A stretch of 64,000 bases of DNA from Kyrpidia tusciae DSM 2912 (lineage in GTDB: Bacteria > Bacillota > Bacilli > Kyrpidiales > Kyrpidiaceae), in assembly GCF_000092905.1 (NCBI RefSeq), contig NC_014098.1, forward strand, positions 1,674,001-1,738,000, in the 5' to 3' direction. How positions within the stretch are numbered: the stretch's first letter is position 1; the number at the start of each line of letters is the position of its first letter. Both the position numbers and the translations under genes were made by a program. This document shows positions 24,120-34,205 of the stretch, piece by piece. The notes under the pieces were generated by a model. It searched no databases. It saw only the letters and a list, made by a program, of their open reading frames with translations, and had not been told where the DNA came from.

Positions 24120-24659
24120 TCACCCCTTTTGCGCCGTAGACGGGAGAGCGGTGCCCATCATTCGGTACGGCACCACCTGATAGAGGAACGACCGCTGATC
24201 ACTGACCTGCACATAAATGCGGTTCGCGTCCATCGTAACCCGACACTGATACTGACGCTTGGCCGCACTATCCTCAAGGGCCTTTACCAGGTCCCGGAAA
24301 CTCGATTTTTCGAGATCTTCGTACAGGAGAGGCTGTTGCTCGTCCCACCAACGGTCCAGGGCCGGGCTGGAATGACCCCGCACCTCCACCGTCGTCTGAA
24401 CTCCGAGACGATCTGTCGCCGTCTGTTCGATCGCCCAATACGTGGACTTTAAATCGTCCACCGCTCCCAAGGTCACCCGAACCACGGCCCCCTTCCCCTC
24501 CAGCAACACCGACACCTGCTCCACCCCCGGAATTTCTTGCACCTGCTGTTCAACAGGTCGGATCAATCCGTAGGTTCGGTACAGATTCCACCCGGTGATA
24601 AAGATTCCGAGGGTCACGACAAAGGCAAGGCCGGCCACAAGAAAGCGAAATCTCGACAT
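24120..24659 (-). CDS. Single-pass membrane protein paired with the FtsH-like protease
   Basis: A 179-residue protein with one N-terminal transmembrane helix (FLVAGLAFVVTLGIFITGW) and a mixed alpha/beta extracytoplasmic part; YGLIRPVEQQVQEIPGVEQVSVLL resembles the ferredoxin-like fold of small sensory domains. I do not recognise a family. It sits 6 bp upstream of the FtsH-like gene on the same strand, so it may be an adaptor, modulator or substrate, comparable in position only to HflC/HflK-type partners. Confidence 0.7.
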   Translation of the reverse strand: MSRFRFLVAGLAFVVTLGIFITGWNLYRTYGLIRPVEQQVQEIPGVEQVSVLLEGKGAVVRVTLGAVDDLKSTYWAIEQTATDRLGVQTTVEVRGHSSPALDRWWDEQQPLLYEDLEKSSFRDLVKALEDSAAKRQYQCRVTMDANRIYVQVSDQRSFLYQVVPYRMMGTALPSTAQKG

Positions 24660-24794
24660 TCAGCCGTCTCCCTCATGATGGGTTCCTGGAAATCAACATA
24701 GTTAACATAAACAGTATGCCCACTTAGTATATCATATTTAGCCAGCCGCTTCATTACCAATTCGTTACATTCCAGCCCCCGTGATCGCGGCGCC

Positions 24795-25325
24795 CTACGA
24801 TTCCAACAAATAGGTCCGCACCACGGCTCCAGTATGAAAATCCACATACACGTATTCGTAAGCCCCTTGGCGGGTCAAGCCGAACAACTCCCACAACACC
24901 CGGCGCTGCAACCCGCTTCCGGGTGGATCCCCTGGCCCGGATGCCCCTGGCTCCGTCAATCCGGGAACCGCGTGGATCACTTGCACCAAAGGCAGCCCGG
25001 CAGCGGCGGCCGCTTTTATCGCCTGGGCGGCACTCAGCCCGTCGCTTGCGTATTGTTTCATCACCGGCTGCCCGCCTTGAACCCAGACGTAGGCCACCCG
25101 ACCGCCGTCGTCGACGCCGGTGTACACGTAAAGGACAGGTCCCGCCGAATAATAATCCACGCGATCAATTCGAGAAAGAAATTCTCTTTTCACCAACATG
25201 TCCCCTGCGGCCTGCACGTCGGGCTTGGCGGCCAGGGACTGCTGCTCCGCATACCACAGGCCGCTCCCGATCGCCCCGGCTGCGACGATCCCCAAGGCCA
25301 GAATCACCACAACCGAGCGTTTCAC
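24795..25325 (-). CDS. ypmB: YpmB/TseB-like cell-envelope protein
   Basis: A 176-residue protein with an N-terminal signal anchor (VVVILALGIVAAGAIGSGLWY) and a PepSY-like extracytoplasmic domain ending YEYVYVDFHTGAVVRTYLLE, as in the YpmB (TseB) family with DUF5590. In B. subtilis this protein influences cell-wall elongation and penicillin-binding protein activity. It overlaps the upstream ypmA stop by four bases; the ypmA-ypmB pair is the B. subtilis order. The central part has a Gly/Pro-rich insertion (GLTEPGASGPGDPPGSG). Confidence 0.75.
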   Translation of the reverse strand: MKRSVVVILALGIVAAGAIGSGLWYAEQQSLAAKPDVQAAGDMLVKREFLSRIDRVDYYSAGPVLYVYTGVDDGGRVAYVWVQGGQPVMKQYASDGLSAAQAIKAAAAAGLPLVQVIHAVPGLTEPGASGPGDPPGSGLQRRVLWELFGLTRQGAYEYVYVDFHTGAVVRTYLLES

Positions 25326-25495
25326 GTCTCATACACCGTGATGACGAATTGTCCCGGGCGATCCCCCCGGGCCATGCCGAACACCAGTCCGCGCTCCTTA
25401 AGGGTGCGGTTGAGAAAATCCACGAATTTATACAGTTCCTCGCCCCCCTCGGTGCGAAACACCCCGATCACCTTCAGTTGGTCCTGATCCCCCAT
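25322..25495 (-). CDS. ypmA: YpmA-like small protein (DUF4264)
   Basis: A 57-residue protein with the DUF4264 pattern ELYKFVDFLNRTLKERGLVFGM followed by FVITVYET. Function unknown. The ATG at 25495 is preferred over one seven codons upstream because a purine-rich GGTGAGGCGGAG precedes it and the family starts at this point. It is translationally coupled to ypmB. Confidence 0.8.
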   Translation of the reverse strand: MGDQDQLKVIGVFRTEGGEELYKFVDFLNRTLKERGLVFGMARGDRPGQFVITVYET

Positions 25496-25589
25496 GCTCT
25501 CCGCCTCACCATCCAAGCCTGGAAATCAAAATCGACATATCCGCGTCCCACCGAGTGATACTAAACCCACCGGGAGGGGGGATGAAGAA

Positions 25590-25790
25590 GTGGTCCAATC
25601 ACCCGTTCCGTCCTCTGAGCCGGGCAGCGCCCCTCCGGCGACCCGGGAATCCTCACAAGAGGGAACACCGGACGCCTTTGACACGATGTCGTTACACCCG
25701 ATTTATCACGGCCGGTCCTCGATCTGCGAGATCAACCTCCGGCCCCCGGCGCCGGGCACCGCGTGCCCCCATCGTTCCGATCGCGTATGA
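25590..25790 (+). CDS. Possible 66-residue protein, opposite ypmA/mtaD
   Basis: A GTG start with GGAGGGGGG eight bases upstream opens a 66-codon frame. The product is Pro/Ser/Glu-rich at first (VPSSEPGSAPPATRES) and ends HGRSSICEINLRPPAPGTA plus a short basic tail, with two cysteines. No family is recognised. It occupies most of a 340-bp gap that otherwise holds nothing. It may be spurious. Confidence 0.25.
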   Translation: MVQSPVPSSEPGSAPPATRESSQEGTPDAFDTMSLHPIYHGRSSICEINLRPPAPGTACPHRSDRV

Positions 25791-25836
25791 CCCGCGGGTT
25801 CAACCGGGCCGCCACAAGCGGTCCGGCCCCCGTCCT

Positions 25837-27135
25837 TCAGCGGGTAAACCCTTCAACAATCCGACCTACATGAAACAGGATTTTATCCCGGTCCAAGGTT
25901 TGATGCTGGCGGTCGCGCAACAGCCAGCGGCCGTCGCACATGACATCTGTGACATCCCCGGACTTGGCCGCGTAGACGACTTGGCTAATGGGATTGTACA
26001 GCGGCAACAGATGGGGGCCGGACCCGTCCATGAAGATCAGATCGGCCGGCGCGCCCGGTGCCAAGGTGCCCGCACCCTCTTCCAGAAACAACGCCCGAGC
26101 CCCTTCCCGGGTCCCCAAGGCGAGAGCGGTATCTGCGTCCACCGCAATCGGATCTTCCCCAACCCCCTTATGTATCAACGCCGCCAGACGGATTTCTTCC
26201 AGGAGATCGAGATTGTTGTTGCTCGCCGCCCCATCCGTCCCCAGTCCCACCACAACGCCCCGTTGTAACAACTTCGGCAAAGGAGCGACACCGCTCCCCA
26301 ATTTTAGATTCGAACCCGGGTTGTGGGCCACCCGGACATCAAAGCGCGCCATAAGGTCGATGTCCGCCTCCGTCAGATGCACGGCATGGGCCACCAGGGT
26401 GGGCCGCTCGAAAAGACCGGCTTCCGCACATACGTCCACCGGGGATTTTCCATGCGAAGCCACGATCTGTTCCACTTCCGAACGGGTCTCAGAAAGATGG
26501 ATTTGGATCCCCACACCCAGTTCCGCCGACACTTCGACGACCTGGCGCAACACCGCCGGAGGACACGTGTAGGGAGCATGGGGACCCAGCGTCACGGTGA
26601 TCCGCCCTCCCTCAGCCCCGTGCCAGCGCCTTGCAAACTCCCGGCTTTCCCGGATGGCTCCCCGACCCTCATCGGGACTAGTGCCGATAATTCCCCGGGA
26701 TAACACCCCCCGAACCCCGGCTTGGGCCACGGCTTCCGCCACTCGATCCATATGAAAATACATGTCCGCAAAAGTGGTAGTTCCGCCCTCAATCATCTCC
26801 AACAGTGCCAGCATGGTCCCCCAGTAGATGTCTTCCCCGGTCAATCGATCCTCGATGGGCCACACCTTTTTCTGGAGCCAGTCCATGAGGGGCAAGTCAT
26901 CCGCAAACCCCCGCAACAACGCCATGGCGGCGTGACCGTGAGCATTCACAAAGCCTGGCAACACGTACTTCCCCGCCGCGTTTACCACTGCCTCCCCCGG
27001 GACTGTGGGACCTTCCCCAGGGCCGACAGCTACAATTCGCCCATCCTCCACCACCACGTGCCCATTCTCATACCACAATCCCGATTGCGTGACCGGGATC
27101 ACCAACCCGCCTATGATCCGGGTGCGCACCACCAT
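25837..27135 (-). CDS. mtaD: 5-Methylthioadenosine/S-adenosylhomocysteine deaminase
   Basis: A 432-residue amidohydrolase. Zinc ligands are visible in GFVNAHGHAAMALLRGF (HxH), LGPHAPYTCPP, QIHLSETRSE and LVAHAVHL, with the catalytic LGTDGAASNNNLDLLEE near residue 297. The family deaminates 5'-methylthioadenosine or SAH to the inosine derivatives. Its place 72 bp downstream of mtnA supports a role in methionine salvage. Start ATG at 27135. Confidence 0.85.
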   Translation of the reverse strand: MVVRTRIIGGLVIPVTQSGLWYENGHVVVEDGRIVAVGPGEGPTVPGEAVVNAAGKYVLPGFVNAHGHAAMALLRGFADDLPLMDWLQKKVWPIEDRLTGEDIYWGTMLALLEMIEGGTTTFADMYFHMDRVAEAVAQAGVRGVLSRGIIGTSPDEGRGAIRESREFARRWHGAEGGRITVTLGPHAPYTCPPAVLRQVVEVSAELGVGIQIHLSETRSEVEQIVASHGKSPVDVCAEAGLFERPTLVAHAVHLTEADIDLMARFDVRVAHNPGSNLKLGSGVAPLPKLLQRGVVVGLGTDGAASNNNLDLLEEIRLAALIHKGVGEDPIAVDADTALALGTREGARALFLEEGAGTLAPGAPADLIFMDGSGPHLLPLYNPISQVVYAAKSGDVTDVMCDGRWLLRDRQHQTLDRDKILFHVGRIVEGFTR

Positions 27136-27207
27136 TCCACTCCTTCGTCACCGATGCCCGGTACAGCGTTCACCACCATTTTACGCCCATCGCTGTTCAA
27201 ATATCTA

Positions 27208-28251
27208 TCACGTCTCGCCCCGCAACAAGCCTTGAACGGCATCAGGAAGGGGGGGACGAAGCACTCCCTTTTCTGTGATCAGTGCGTCTATTAACGAATG
27301 CGGGGTCACATCGAAAGCCAGGTGCAAAGCGGACGCCCCCGGCGGAGCCATGCGGACTCCGGCCACCTGAAGGACTTCATTCGGATTCCGCTCCTCGATG
27401 GGGATGGCCCGCCCATCGGCGAGTGACCCGTCGAAAGTCGACGTCGGGGCAGCGACATAAAAGGGGATCCCATGATACCGGGCCGCGATTGCCAACCCGT
27501 AAGTCCCGATCTTATTCGCGACATCACCGTTGGCCGCCACCCTGTCGGCCCCCACAATCACGAGATCCACCCAGCCTTTTGCCATGAGGGCTGCCGCCGT
27601 GGAGTCCGTAATGATCGTCCCTTTAATGCCTTCTTGGACTAACTCATAAGCCGTCAGCCGGGCGCCCTGAAAAAAAGGTCTCGTTTCGTCCACCCAAACC
27701 TCGACCTCTTTTCCCTCTTCTCGGGCGGCCCGGATTACCCCCAGAGCTGTTCCGTAGGCGGCCGTCGCCAGGGCTCCGGTGTTACAATGGGTCAGAATAC
27801 GGGCCCGTTGGGGGATCAACTCCGCCCCCCAGCGGCCAATCCTTCGATTCACCTGCTCGTCCTCACGCATGAGCGCTTCGGCCTCGCGCTCAAGCCGGGC
27901 GGCGGCCTCTCGTCCTTCCCCGGCAACCTCGGCCACTTTCTCCATGCGGCTCAGGGCCCAAAAAAGATTAACAGCCGTCGGCCGGGTGGCGGCGAGCCGC
28001 GCCACCGCCTCACCAACCGCTGCCGATATCCGGCGACCTTGTTCCACAGCCCTTTGTGCCCCTAGCACCACGCCGAACGCCGCCGCCACTCCGATCGCCG
28101 GCGCCCCTCGAACCCTCATCCCTTCAATCGCTTCCGCCACTTCTTCGACGGTGCGACAGTGCAGCCAGCGTTCCTCAAGCGGCAAGCGGGTTTGATCGAG
28201 AATCAACAGTTCTCCGTCATTCCATCCCAATGCTCGCAACCCCGGTCCCAC
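27208..28251 (-). CDS. mtnA: S-methyl-5-thioribose-1-phosphate isomerase
   Basis: A 347-residue member of the aIF-2B/MtnA family. Typical segments are MRVRGAPAIGVAAAFGV, a catalytic-cysteine region ILTHCNTGALATAAYGTALG, and the aspartate in IVGADRVAANGDVANKIGTY. It converts methylthioribose-1-phosphate to methylthioribulose-1-phosphate in methionine salvage. The start is a GTG at 28251 with no strong ribosome-binding site; a TTG two codons on is possible. No SAM riboswitch is visible upstream. Confidence 0.9.
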   Translation of the reverse strand: MGPGLRALGWNDGELLILDQTRLPLEERWLHCRTVEEVAEAIEGMRVRGAPAIGVAAAFGVVLGAQRAVEQGRRISAAVGEAVARLAATRPTAVNLFWALSRMEKVAEVAGEGREAAARLEREAEALMREDEQVNRRIGRWGAELIPQRARILTHCNTGALATAAYGTALGVIRAAREEGKEVEVWVDETRPFFQGARLTAYELVQEGIKGTIITDSTAAALMAKGWVDLVIVGADRVAANGDVANKIGTYGLAIAARYHGIPFYVAAPTSTFDGSLADGRAIPIEERNPNEVLQVAGVRMAPPGASALHLAFDVTPHSLIDALITEKGVLRPPLPDAVQGLLRGET

Positions 28252-28330
28252 CTATCTATGGGCATCGCCGATCAGATCCGCCTGTCGAACACATTTAATC
28301 AAGGTCACCTATAAAAGTCAAGGACGCCCC

Positions 28331-29227
28331 TCACAAAAACCGGACGTCCTTCTTCGCTAATTTCGCGACCCCGATCACCGTATCCGCTCCGCCGTAATAG
28401 AAATAGTAGTCATCCGGCATCTCGGCGTGGCCGCAGCTAAACACCACATTCGGTATCCATCCCCTGCATTCCCAATCCAACTCCGGTTCAAGCAGGGGGC
28501 CGTCCTGGCGGGCAATCACCCGCGTCGGATCCTTTAAATCCAACAAGGCCGCCCCCAGTCGATAAACGTTTTGGTCGTCCGCCGCATGGTACACCAGGAG
28601 CCATCCATGAACCGTTTTAATGGGCGGGCCCGCGATGCCCAACCGGGCCGATTCCCAGGTATGTGGAATCGGAGACAGGATCGAGACATGATCCGTCCAG
28701 TGAACCATATCGCCCGAAAAGGCTAGCCAGATATCCGGAAAACGCCGGTGCAGCATCACATAACGGCCACCGATGCGCTCAGGAAACAAGGAAGCGTCTT
28801 TATTGGGCTCATCCAGTACCACCCCGTGGCGCTCCCAATCAATGAGATTCCGGGAAGTGGCGAGGCAGATGCGATAATCCCCTGGAAAACGCCCGCCATA
28901 CCCGGTGTACATCATGTAAAATCGATCATCCAGCTTGACGATCCTCGGATCCTCCAGCCCGCGCTGCTCTTGTCCCTCTTGCGGTTCCAAAAGGGGTCGG
29001 TCGAACCGCCAAAATGCAAGTCCATCCCGGCTGACCGCATAACCGAGACGAGAAACGTAATCCCCATATTTTTGATGACAGGGCAGGTCTGTGGCGCGAT
29101 AAATGAGATGGATCAGCCCTCGGTCCACCACCACCGCGCAGTTAAACACCGCCGACCGTTCCCAGTCATGATGGGGATTCGGTTTGAGCACCGGTTCTTT
29201 GGTCAGGCGTTCGAGTTTCATCGCCAT
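28331..29227 (-). CDS. GH130-family beta-mannoside phosphorylase-like protein
   Basis: A 298-residue five-bladed beta-propeller protein of glycoside hydrolase family 130. Characteristic stretches are VFNCAVVVDRGLIHLIYRA, RGLEDPRIVKLDDRFYMMYTGY, NKDASLFPERIGGRYVMLHR and the closing YYFYYGGADTVIGVA. The GLEDPR Asp/Glu is the usual catalytic acid region. GH130 enzymes phosphorolyse beta-mannosides. There is no signal peptide, so it acts in the cytoplasm. A good TTGACA box lies upstream. The substrate cannot be predicted. Confidence 0.8.
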   Translation of the reverse strand: MAMKLERLTKEPVLKPNPHHDWERSAVFNCAVVVDRGLIHLIYRATDLPCHQKYGDYVSRLGYAVSRDGLAFWRFDRPLLEPQEGQEQRGLEDPRIVKLDDRFYMMYTGYGGRFPGDYRICLATSRNLIDWERHGVVLDEPNKDASLFPERIGGRYVMLHRRFPDIWLAFSGDMVHWTDHVSILSPIPHTWESARLGIAGPPIKTVHGWLLVYHAADDQNVYRLGAALLDLKDPTRVIARQDGPLLEPELDWECRGWIPNVVFSCGHAEMPDDYYFYYGGADTVIGVAKLAKKDVRFL

Positions 29228-29268
29228 CGCCCCTCAGTTTCCACTCCCATCTCTGTTTCACCTATCAT

Positions 29269-29297
29269 TTGTATGCAGGAGTGACGAGGTTTGTCAA
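29269..29297 (-). promoter_or_regulatory. Candidate promoter of the GH130 gene
   Basis: On the minus strand TTGACA (29297-29292) is followed after 17-18 bp by ATACAAA (29274-29268). The -35 is perfect and the -10 moderate. It lies about 45 bp before the GH130 start. Confidence 0.45.
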
Positions 29298-30232
29298 GGA
29301 CTTCTTTTTGATGATAACTCTTCTAAATGTTGGAGCAACGGCCGAATATCCATTCCAGGACCAAGAACCGGGGCGAATAAATCCCCCATTTTTTGTAGCC
29401 GTTTGGCCATGGTCGCGATGGTCCAGGTTTCGGGTGCCATCCCTCGTTCTACCTCTCCCCACTGAAGAGGGGCGGAAACTGCCGCGGTCGGTACGGCCCG
29501 AGGGGAATACGGAGCGATCAACGTCTTGTTCGGCGCGTGCTGAAGATAGTCGATATACACTCGATCTCCCCGTGCTCTCACCCGGCGCTCTGTCGTGATC
29601 AACTCTGGGGCCTGGTGTTCGCAGTACTTGGCAATGGTTCTCATCAGTGGCCGCGTTTGCTCAAAAGTGACGGACCCGTGGATGGGAACGTATACTTGAA
29701 TTCCCGTGGCTCCGGAGGTCTTCGGGTACGCCGGGAGCCCGAGCCGGGTTAGAACATCCCGGATCATCAAGGCCACCCGGCAGACGGCGGCAAATCCTTC
29801 CACACTCGGGTCCAAATCAAAGACCAAATAAGTCGGCCGGTCTACGGCGGGAAACCGGCTAAAGGTCACGTGGTATTCGATCGCACCGAGCTGCCCCAGC
29901 CACAGCAGCGTTTCGAGGCGATCAATGACGATGGCCTCCCCTCCCCCTATCTTTACCCGCGTCACCCAGTCCGGTGTTCCGGGGGGAGGATGTTTCTGAA
30001 AAAAACCTTCTTTTTCAATTCCATCCGGGCAGCGAATGACCGTGACCGGCCGATCCTTGAGGTGCGGGATCATAACAGTTCCCACGGTCGCCAAATATTC
30101 GAGAAGGTCCCCTTTGGTGAACCCACCGGGCCACAGAACCTTGCCCAGGTTTTGAGGCAAAATCGTTTTCACGCCCGTCCACCACACCTTCTCAGCATCT
30201 GCACATCCCCTTGAGTCAGCGATCTGACACAA
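29294..30232 (-). CDS. Stand-alone LigD-type DNA polymerase (PrimPol) domain
   Basis: A 312-residue archaeo-eukaryotic-primase-type polymerase of bacterial NHEJ. Recognisable parts are NLGKVLWPGGFTKGDLLEYL, the GFFQKHPPPGTPDWV region, the metal-binding YLVFDLDPS (DxD) and LPAYPKTSGATGIQVYVPI with the nucleotide-binding histidine region replaced by the usual TSG-GxH-like loop. It would add ribo- or deoxynucleotides at broken ends. It overlaps the 3' end of a decayed ligase gene by 17 bp, so ligase and polymerase were separate adjacent genes here. Ku is not in the window. Confidence 0.8.
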   Translation of the reverse strand: MCQIADSRGCADAEKVWWTGVKTILPQNLGKVLWPGGFTKGDLLEYLATVGTVMIPHLKDRPVTVIRCPDGIEKEGFFQKHPPPGTPDWVTRVKIGGGEAIVIDRLETLLWLGQLGAIEYHVTFSRFPAVDRPTYLVFDLDPSVEGFAAVCRVALMIRDVLTRLGLPAYPKTSGATGIQVYVPIHGSVTFEQTRPLMRTIAKYCEHQAPELITTERRVRARGDRVYIDYLQHAPNKTLIAPYSPRAVPTAAVSAPLQWGEVERGMAPETWTIATMAKRLQKMGDLFAPVLGPGMDIRPLLQHLEELSSKRSP

Positions 30233-30726
30233 ACCCTTTTAAGGAGGGTTGACGCAGCCGCCCTTCTGGCGTCCATTCTGCATACTCGACGTCCGCCTGA
30301 AGCTCCGGCTCCCAAAAAATAACCCCCGGAAGATCCTTTTGGTTCCAAAAAGGAGAATCCTTACGCCACAGATGCCGGGATCCCTGGATCACCACATCGG
30401 CGTCTAAGGCTGCCAGCCCGGAGCCCACGTTGCCGATGTAATACAACCGGCCTTGTTCGTCTTTGCGTCGGAAAATCCGGCCGACCCGAACCGTCCGGGG
30501 CGATCAATTCCCCATCGAGGTAAAAATCCTGTGCCATCTCCTTCATGCCTTGCAATTCCGGATAGTGAGCGGTTCGATCGCGCCCCTTGCGGTTATAGAG
30601 GATGACCCGGCCCCCTCGGCTGGCGGCCATGAGACGAACCCCGTCGAATTTCACTTGTGCCCAGTATCCTTTCTCCTCCTCCACCCGCGTCCGGCGAACC
30701 GGTTCCATCGGCTTGATCCAGGCCAT
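30216..30726 (-). pseudogene. ATP-dependent DNA ligase (LigD ligase domain), deleted and frameshifted
   Basis: The 5' part encodes the start of an adenylation domain, with the KxDGxR site as QVKFDGVRLMAA and then FYLDGELIAPDGSGRPDF. At about 30470 the sequence jumps, in another frame, to RRKDEQGRLYYIGNVGSG and an OB-fold C-terminus ending near 30216. Roughly the middle third of the ligase, including later nucleotidyltransferase motifs, is missing. The start ATG (30726) has a GGTGAGGGG site, so the ruin is recent. It sits directly upstream of the intact polymerase gene. Confidence 0.75.
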
Positions 30727-30803
30727 CCGCCCCTCACCTCGTCGGCGATTCCTTGCTTTTAGTCTCGCCGACAGATACCCGGCCATGCCCAGAAACATAT
30801 GGC

Positions 30804-31433
30804 TCACCGAACATAATATGCGAGAGCCTGCAGCTCACTGGTCACGTCTGAATAGCGCACATGTACCGTGGGAGGAGTGCGCAATGTGGCGGGCGCAAAA
30901 TTCAGAATACCAACAATACCAGCCTCTACCATGCGGTTTGCCACAGCCTGGGCTTCTGACGCAGGAACTGCCACGATCCCAATCCGAATTCCTTGCTCGC
31001 GCACTCGGGTTTCAAAATCGTCCATCCCCTGAACGGTCAGCCCCGCCACCGCCAGGCCGATCTTGCGGGGGTCTTTGTCAAAAATCGCTGCGATAGCAAG
31101 CTCACTCCGCCGGAGTCGGCTATAATTACTCAAAGCAATTCCAAGATGTCCGGCGCCCACCAAAGCCACCGGAAGGTCGCGATCCAACTTTAGAATCTGG
31201 CGAATTTTTTCAATCAAATAAGGAACGTGATAACCGATGCCCTTCCGTCCAAACTCGCCGAAATATGCGAGATCTTTGCGAATCTGGGCGGGATTGATAT
31301 CCAGATCCCGGCCCATTTCCTGGGAAGACACCGTATCCACTTCACGAGCCTGCAATTGTTGCAAATAACGCAAATAAATCGGCAATCTCCTGACGACGGC
31401 TTGGGATACAACCGGAGTCTTCCCTTGCAACAC
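30804..31433 (-). CDS. rex: Redox-sensing transcriptional repressor Rex
   Basis: A 209-residue Rex protein: N-terminal winged helix (VVRRLPIYLRYLQQL, the INPAQIRKDLAYFGEFGRKGIGY recognition region) and a C-terminal Rossmann domain (VALVGAGHLGIALSNY) that binds NADH/NAD+. Rex represses fermentation and respiration genes when NADH is low. The GTG at 31433 is chosen because GGAGGG lies six bases upstream; a TTG follows directly. It is transcribed alone, 77 bp from the decayed ligase. Confidence 0.9.
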   Translation of the reverse strand: MLQGKTPVVSQAVVRRLPIYLRYLQQLQAREVDTVSSQEMGRDLDINPAQIRKDLAYFGEFGRKGIGYHVPYLIEKIRQILKLDRDLPVALVGAGHLGIALSNYSRLRRSELAIAAIFDKDPRKIGLAVAGLTVQGMDDFETRVREQGIRIGIVAVPASEAQAVANRMVEAGIVGILNFAPATLRTPPTVHVRYSDVTSELQALAYYVR

Positions 31434-31548
31434 TTCTTTCCCTCCGATATATTGAGCAGTTTTGCGTTTTATTGTATCACAAGCTCCGGGATTCGGAATG
31501 AGCAGATTGAACCGGCGGGGGTAAAGCCCACCGCCGTTCAATCGGTCA

Positions 31549-32881
<1,333 letters not shown>

Positions 32882-32885
32882 AAAC

Positions 32886-32938
32886 CCTCCCCCGGGTGAC
32901 CATGGTTCCGTAAACCTTAGTGTCGCCCCGGGGGGAGG
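32886..32938 (-). promoter_or_regulatory. Hairpin sequestering the TPR gene's ribosome-binding site
   Basis: On the minus strand a C-rich arm (CCTCCCCCCGGGG, 32938-32926) is complementary to CCCGGGGGAGG (32896-32886) with about 15 pairs in total and a small bulge, enclosing a loop of about 21 nt. The 3' arm is the Shine-Dalgarno sequence of the TPR gene, six bases before its ATG. The stem would block initiation unless melted or opened. No T tract follows, so it is not a plain terminator of the pan operon. Confidence 0.6.
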
Positions 32939-32953
32939 AATTTATCCGAGTCC

Positions 32954-33349
32954 TTATCCAAACTTCACTGGTGTTTCCTGGCCCGCCTCTTCGGCGATCC
33001 GCCCCAACACCCGGTTCTCCTCGTCCAAAACGACAACCTTCGGCCGGTGCCGAACTGCCTCTTGTTCGTCCATCCATCCGTACGCCATGATAATCACCAC
33101 ATCCCCGGGTTGGGCCCACCTGGCGGCGGCACCGTTCAGGCAGATGTCTCCCTGGCCCCGGGGACCTGGAATGACATAGGTCTCCAAACGGGCTCCGTTG
33201 TGGTTGTTGACCACCTGGACCCGCTCTCCGGGAAGGATTCCCGCCGCGTCCATTAAATCCTCATCAATGGTGATGCTCCCCACATAGTTCAAATTCGCTT
33301 CGGTCACCCGGGCTCTGTGAAGTTTACCGATCAACATATGCCGAAACAT
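32954..33349 (-). CDS. panD: Aspartate 1-decarboxylase proenzyme
   Basis: A 131-residue pyruvoyl enzyme precursor. Self-cleavage is expected between Gly and Ser in [11 protein letters not shown] (about residue 24), giving the pyruvoyl group on the alpha chain. Other conserved parts are [15 protein letters not shown] and [21 protein letters not shown]. It makes beta-alanine from aspartate for pantothenate. The ATG at 33349 gives the normal family start ([16 protein letters not shown]). It overlaps the panC end by 26 bp, so panBCD is one transcript. Confidence 0.95.
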   Translation of the reverse strand: MFRHMLIGKLHRARVTEANLNYVGSITIDEDLMDAAGILPGERVQVVNNHNGARLETYVIPGPRGQGDICLNGAAARWAQPGDVVIIMAYGWMDEQEAVRHRPKVVVLDEENRVLGRIAEEAGQETPVKFG

Positions 33350-34205
33350 GCCCCATCCCCTTTCCGGCCTCCAAAGCCACATTGTCGATCAGGCGGGTTT
33401 CACCTACCCGAACCGCCGCCAGGAGCCGACATGGTTGATCGATCTGATCCACCTGCCCGAGATCTTCCTCTCGCACCGCGGAGACGTACTCCACTTCCAG
33501 CCCCGCCGACGACAATTGCTGCGTCACCGATTGCACCAGTTCAGCAGCCCGGGTCGTCCCTTCCCGGCAACGACGGGCGGCATCGAACAAAGCCCTGGAT
33601 AAAACGGCCGCCCTCCGGCGCTCTTCCGGGCTCAAATACCGGTTGCGCGAACTCATGGCCAAGCCGTCGGCTTCCCGGACCGTGGGACAACCGATGACCT
33701 TGACCGGCAGATTCAAATCCTCCACCATGGTCTGGATGATCCTCAGTTGCTGATAATCCTTTTCCCCGAAAAAGGCTTCGTCCGGCTCAACAATGTGAAA
33801 CAGTTTTGCAACTACCGTCGCCACGCCGTCAAAGTGCCCGGGGCGCGACAGTCCGCACAATCGGTTGGCCAAATCCCCCACCCGAAGGGTCACCTGCAAA
33901 GCGCGGGGGTACATTTCCTCCACGGAAGGTGTGAATAAAAGATCCACCCCGGTCCGCTCCGCCAACTTCCGGTCCCGGGCAATGTCCCTTGGGTAGCGAT
34001 CATAATCTTCCCCGGGTCCGAACTGCAGCGGGTTGACAAATATGCTCATCACCACCGCGTGGCCGGCCGCCTTCGCCCGTTTCACCAGGGACAAGTGGCC
34101 ATCGTGCAGAAATCCCATCGTAGGCACCAGCCCAATGGTTCGCCCTTCGCCCCGCCGCTGATTCACCCAAGCCCTCACTTCTGAAACAGACTCCGCCACC
34201 TTCAC
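33324..34205 (-). CDS. panC: Pantoate-beta-alanine ligase
   Basis: A 293-residue pantothenate synthetase. The ATP-binding motif [17 protein letters not shown] holds the HxGH sequence, followed by [30 protein letters not shown] and the [13 protein letters not shown] loop. It joins pantoate and beta-alanine. The start is taken as GTG at 34205, overlapping the panB stop (GTGA); a GTG two codons later is equally possible because the ribosome-binding site AGGTGA is between them. Confidence 0.93.
   Translation of the reverse strand: MKVAESVSEVRAWVNQRRGEGRTIGLVPTMGFLHDGHLSLVKRAKAAGHAVVMSIFVNPLQFGPGEDYDRYPRDIARDRKLAERTGVDLLFTPSVEEMYPRALQVTLRVGDLANRLCGLSRPGHFDGVATVVAKLFHIVEPDEAFFGEKDYQQLRIIQTMVEDLNLPVKVIGCPTVREADGLAMSSRNRYLSPEERRRAAVLSRALFDAARRCREGTTRAAELVQSVTQQLSSAGLEVEYVSAVREEDLGQVDQIDQPCRLLAAVRVGETRLIDNVALEAGKGMGHVSAYVDR

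Noticed and set aside
28252-28330. Possible SAM riboswitch in front of mtnA
   Set aside because: Only 79 bp separate mtnA from the upstream gene and no S-box core pattern is seen; methionine-salvage genes in Bacillus often have one, so it was checked.
31455-31490. TTGTGATACAATAAAA upstream of rex as a Rex operator
   Set aside because: Only one half-site (TTGTGA) matches; the expected TTCACAA half at the right spacing is missing.
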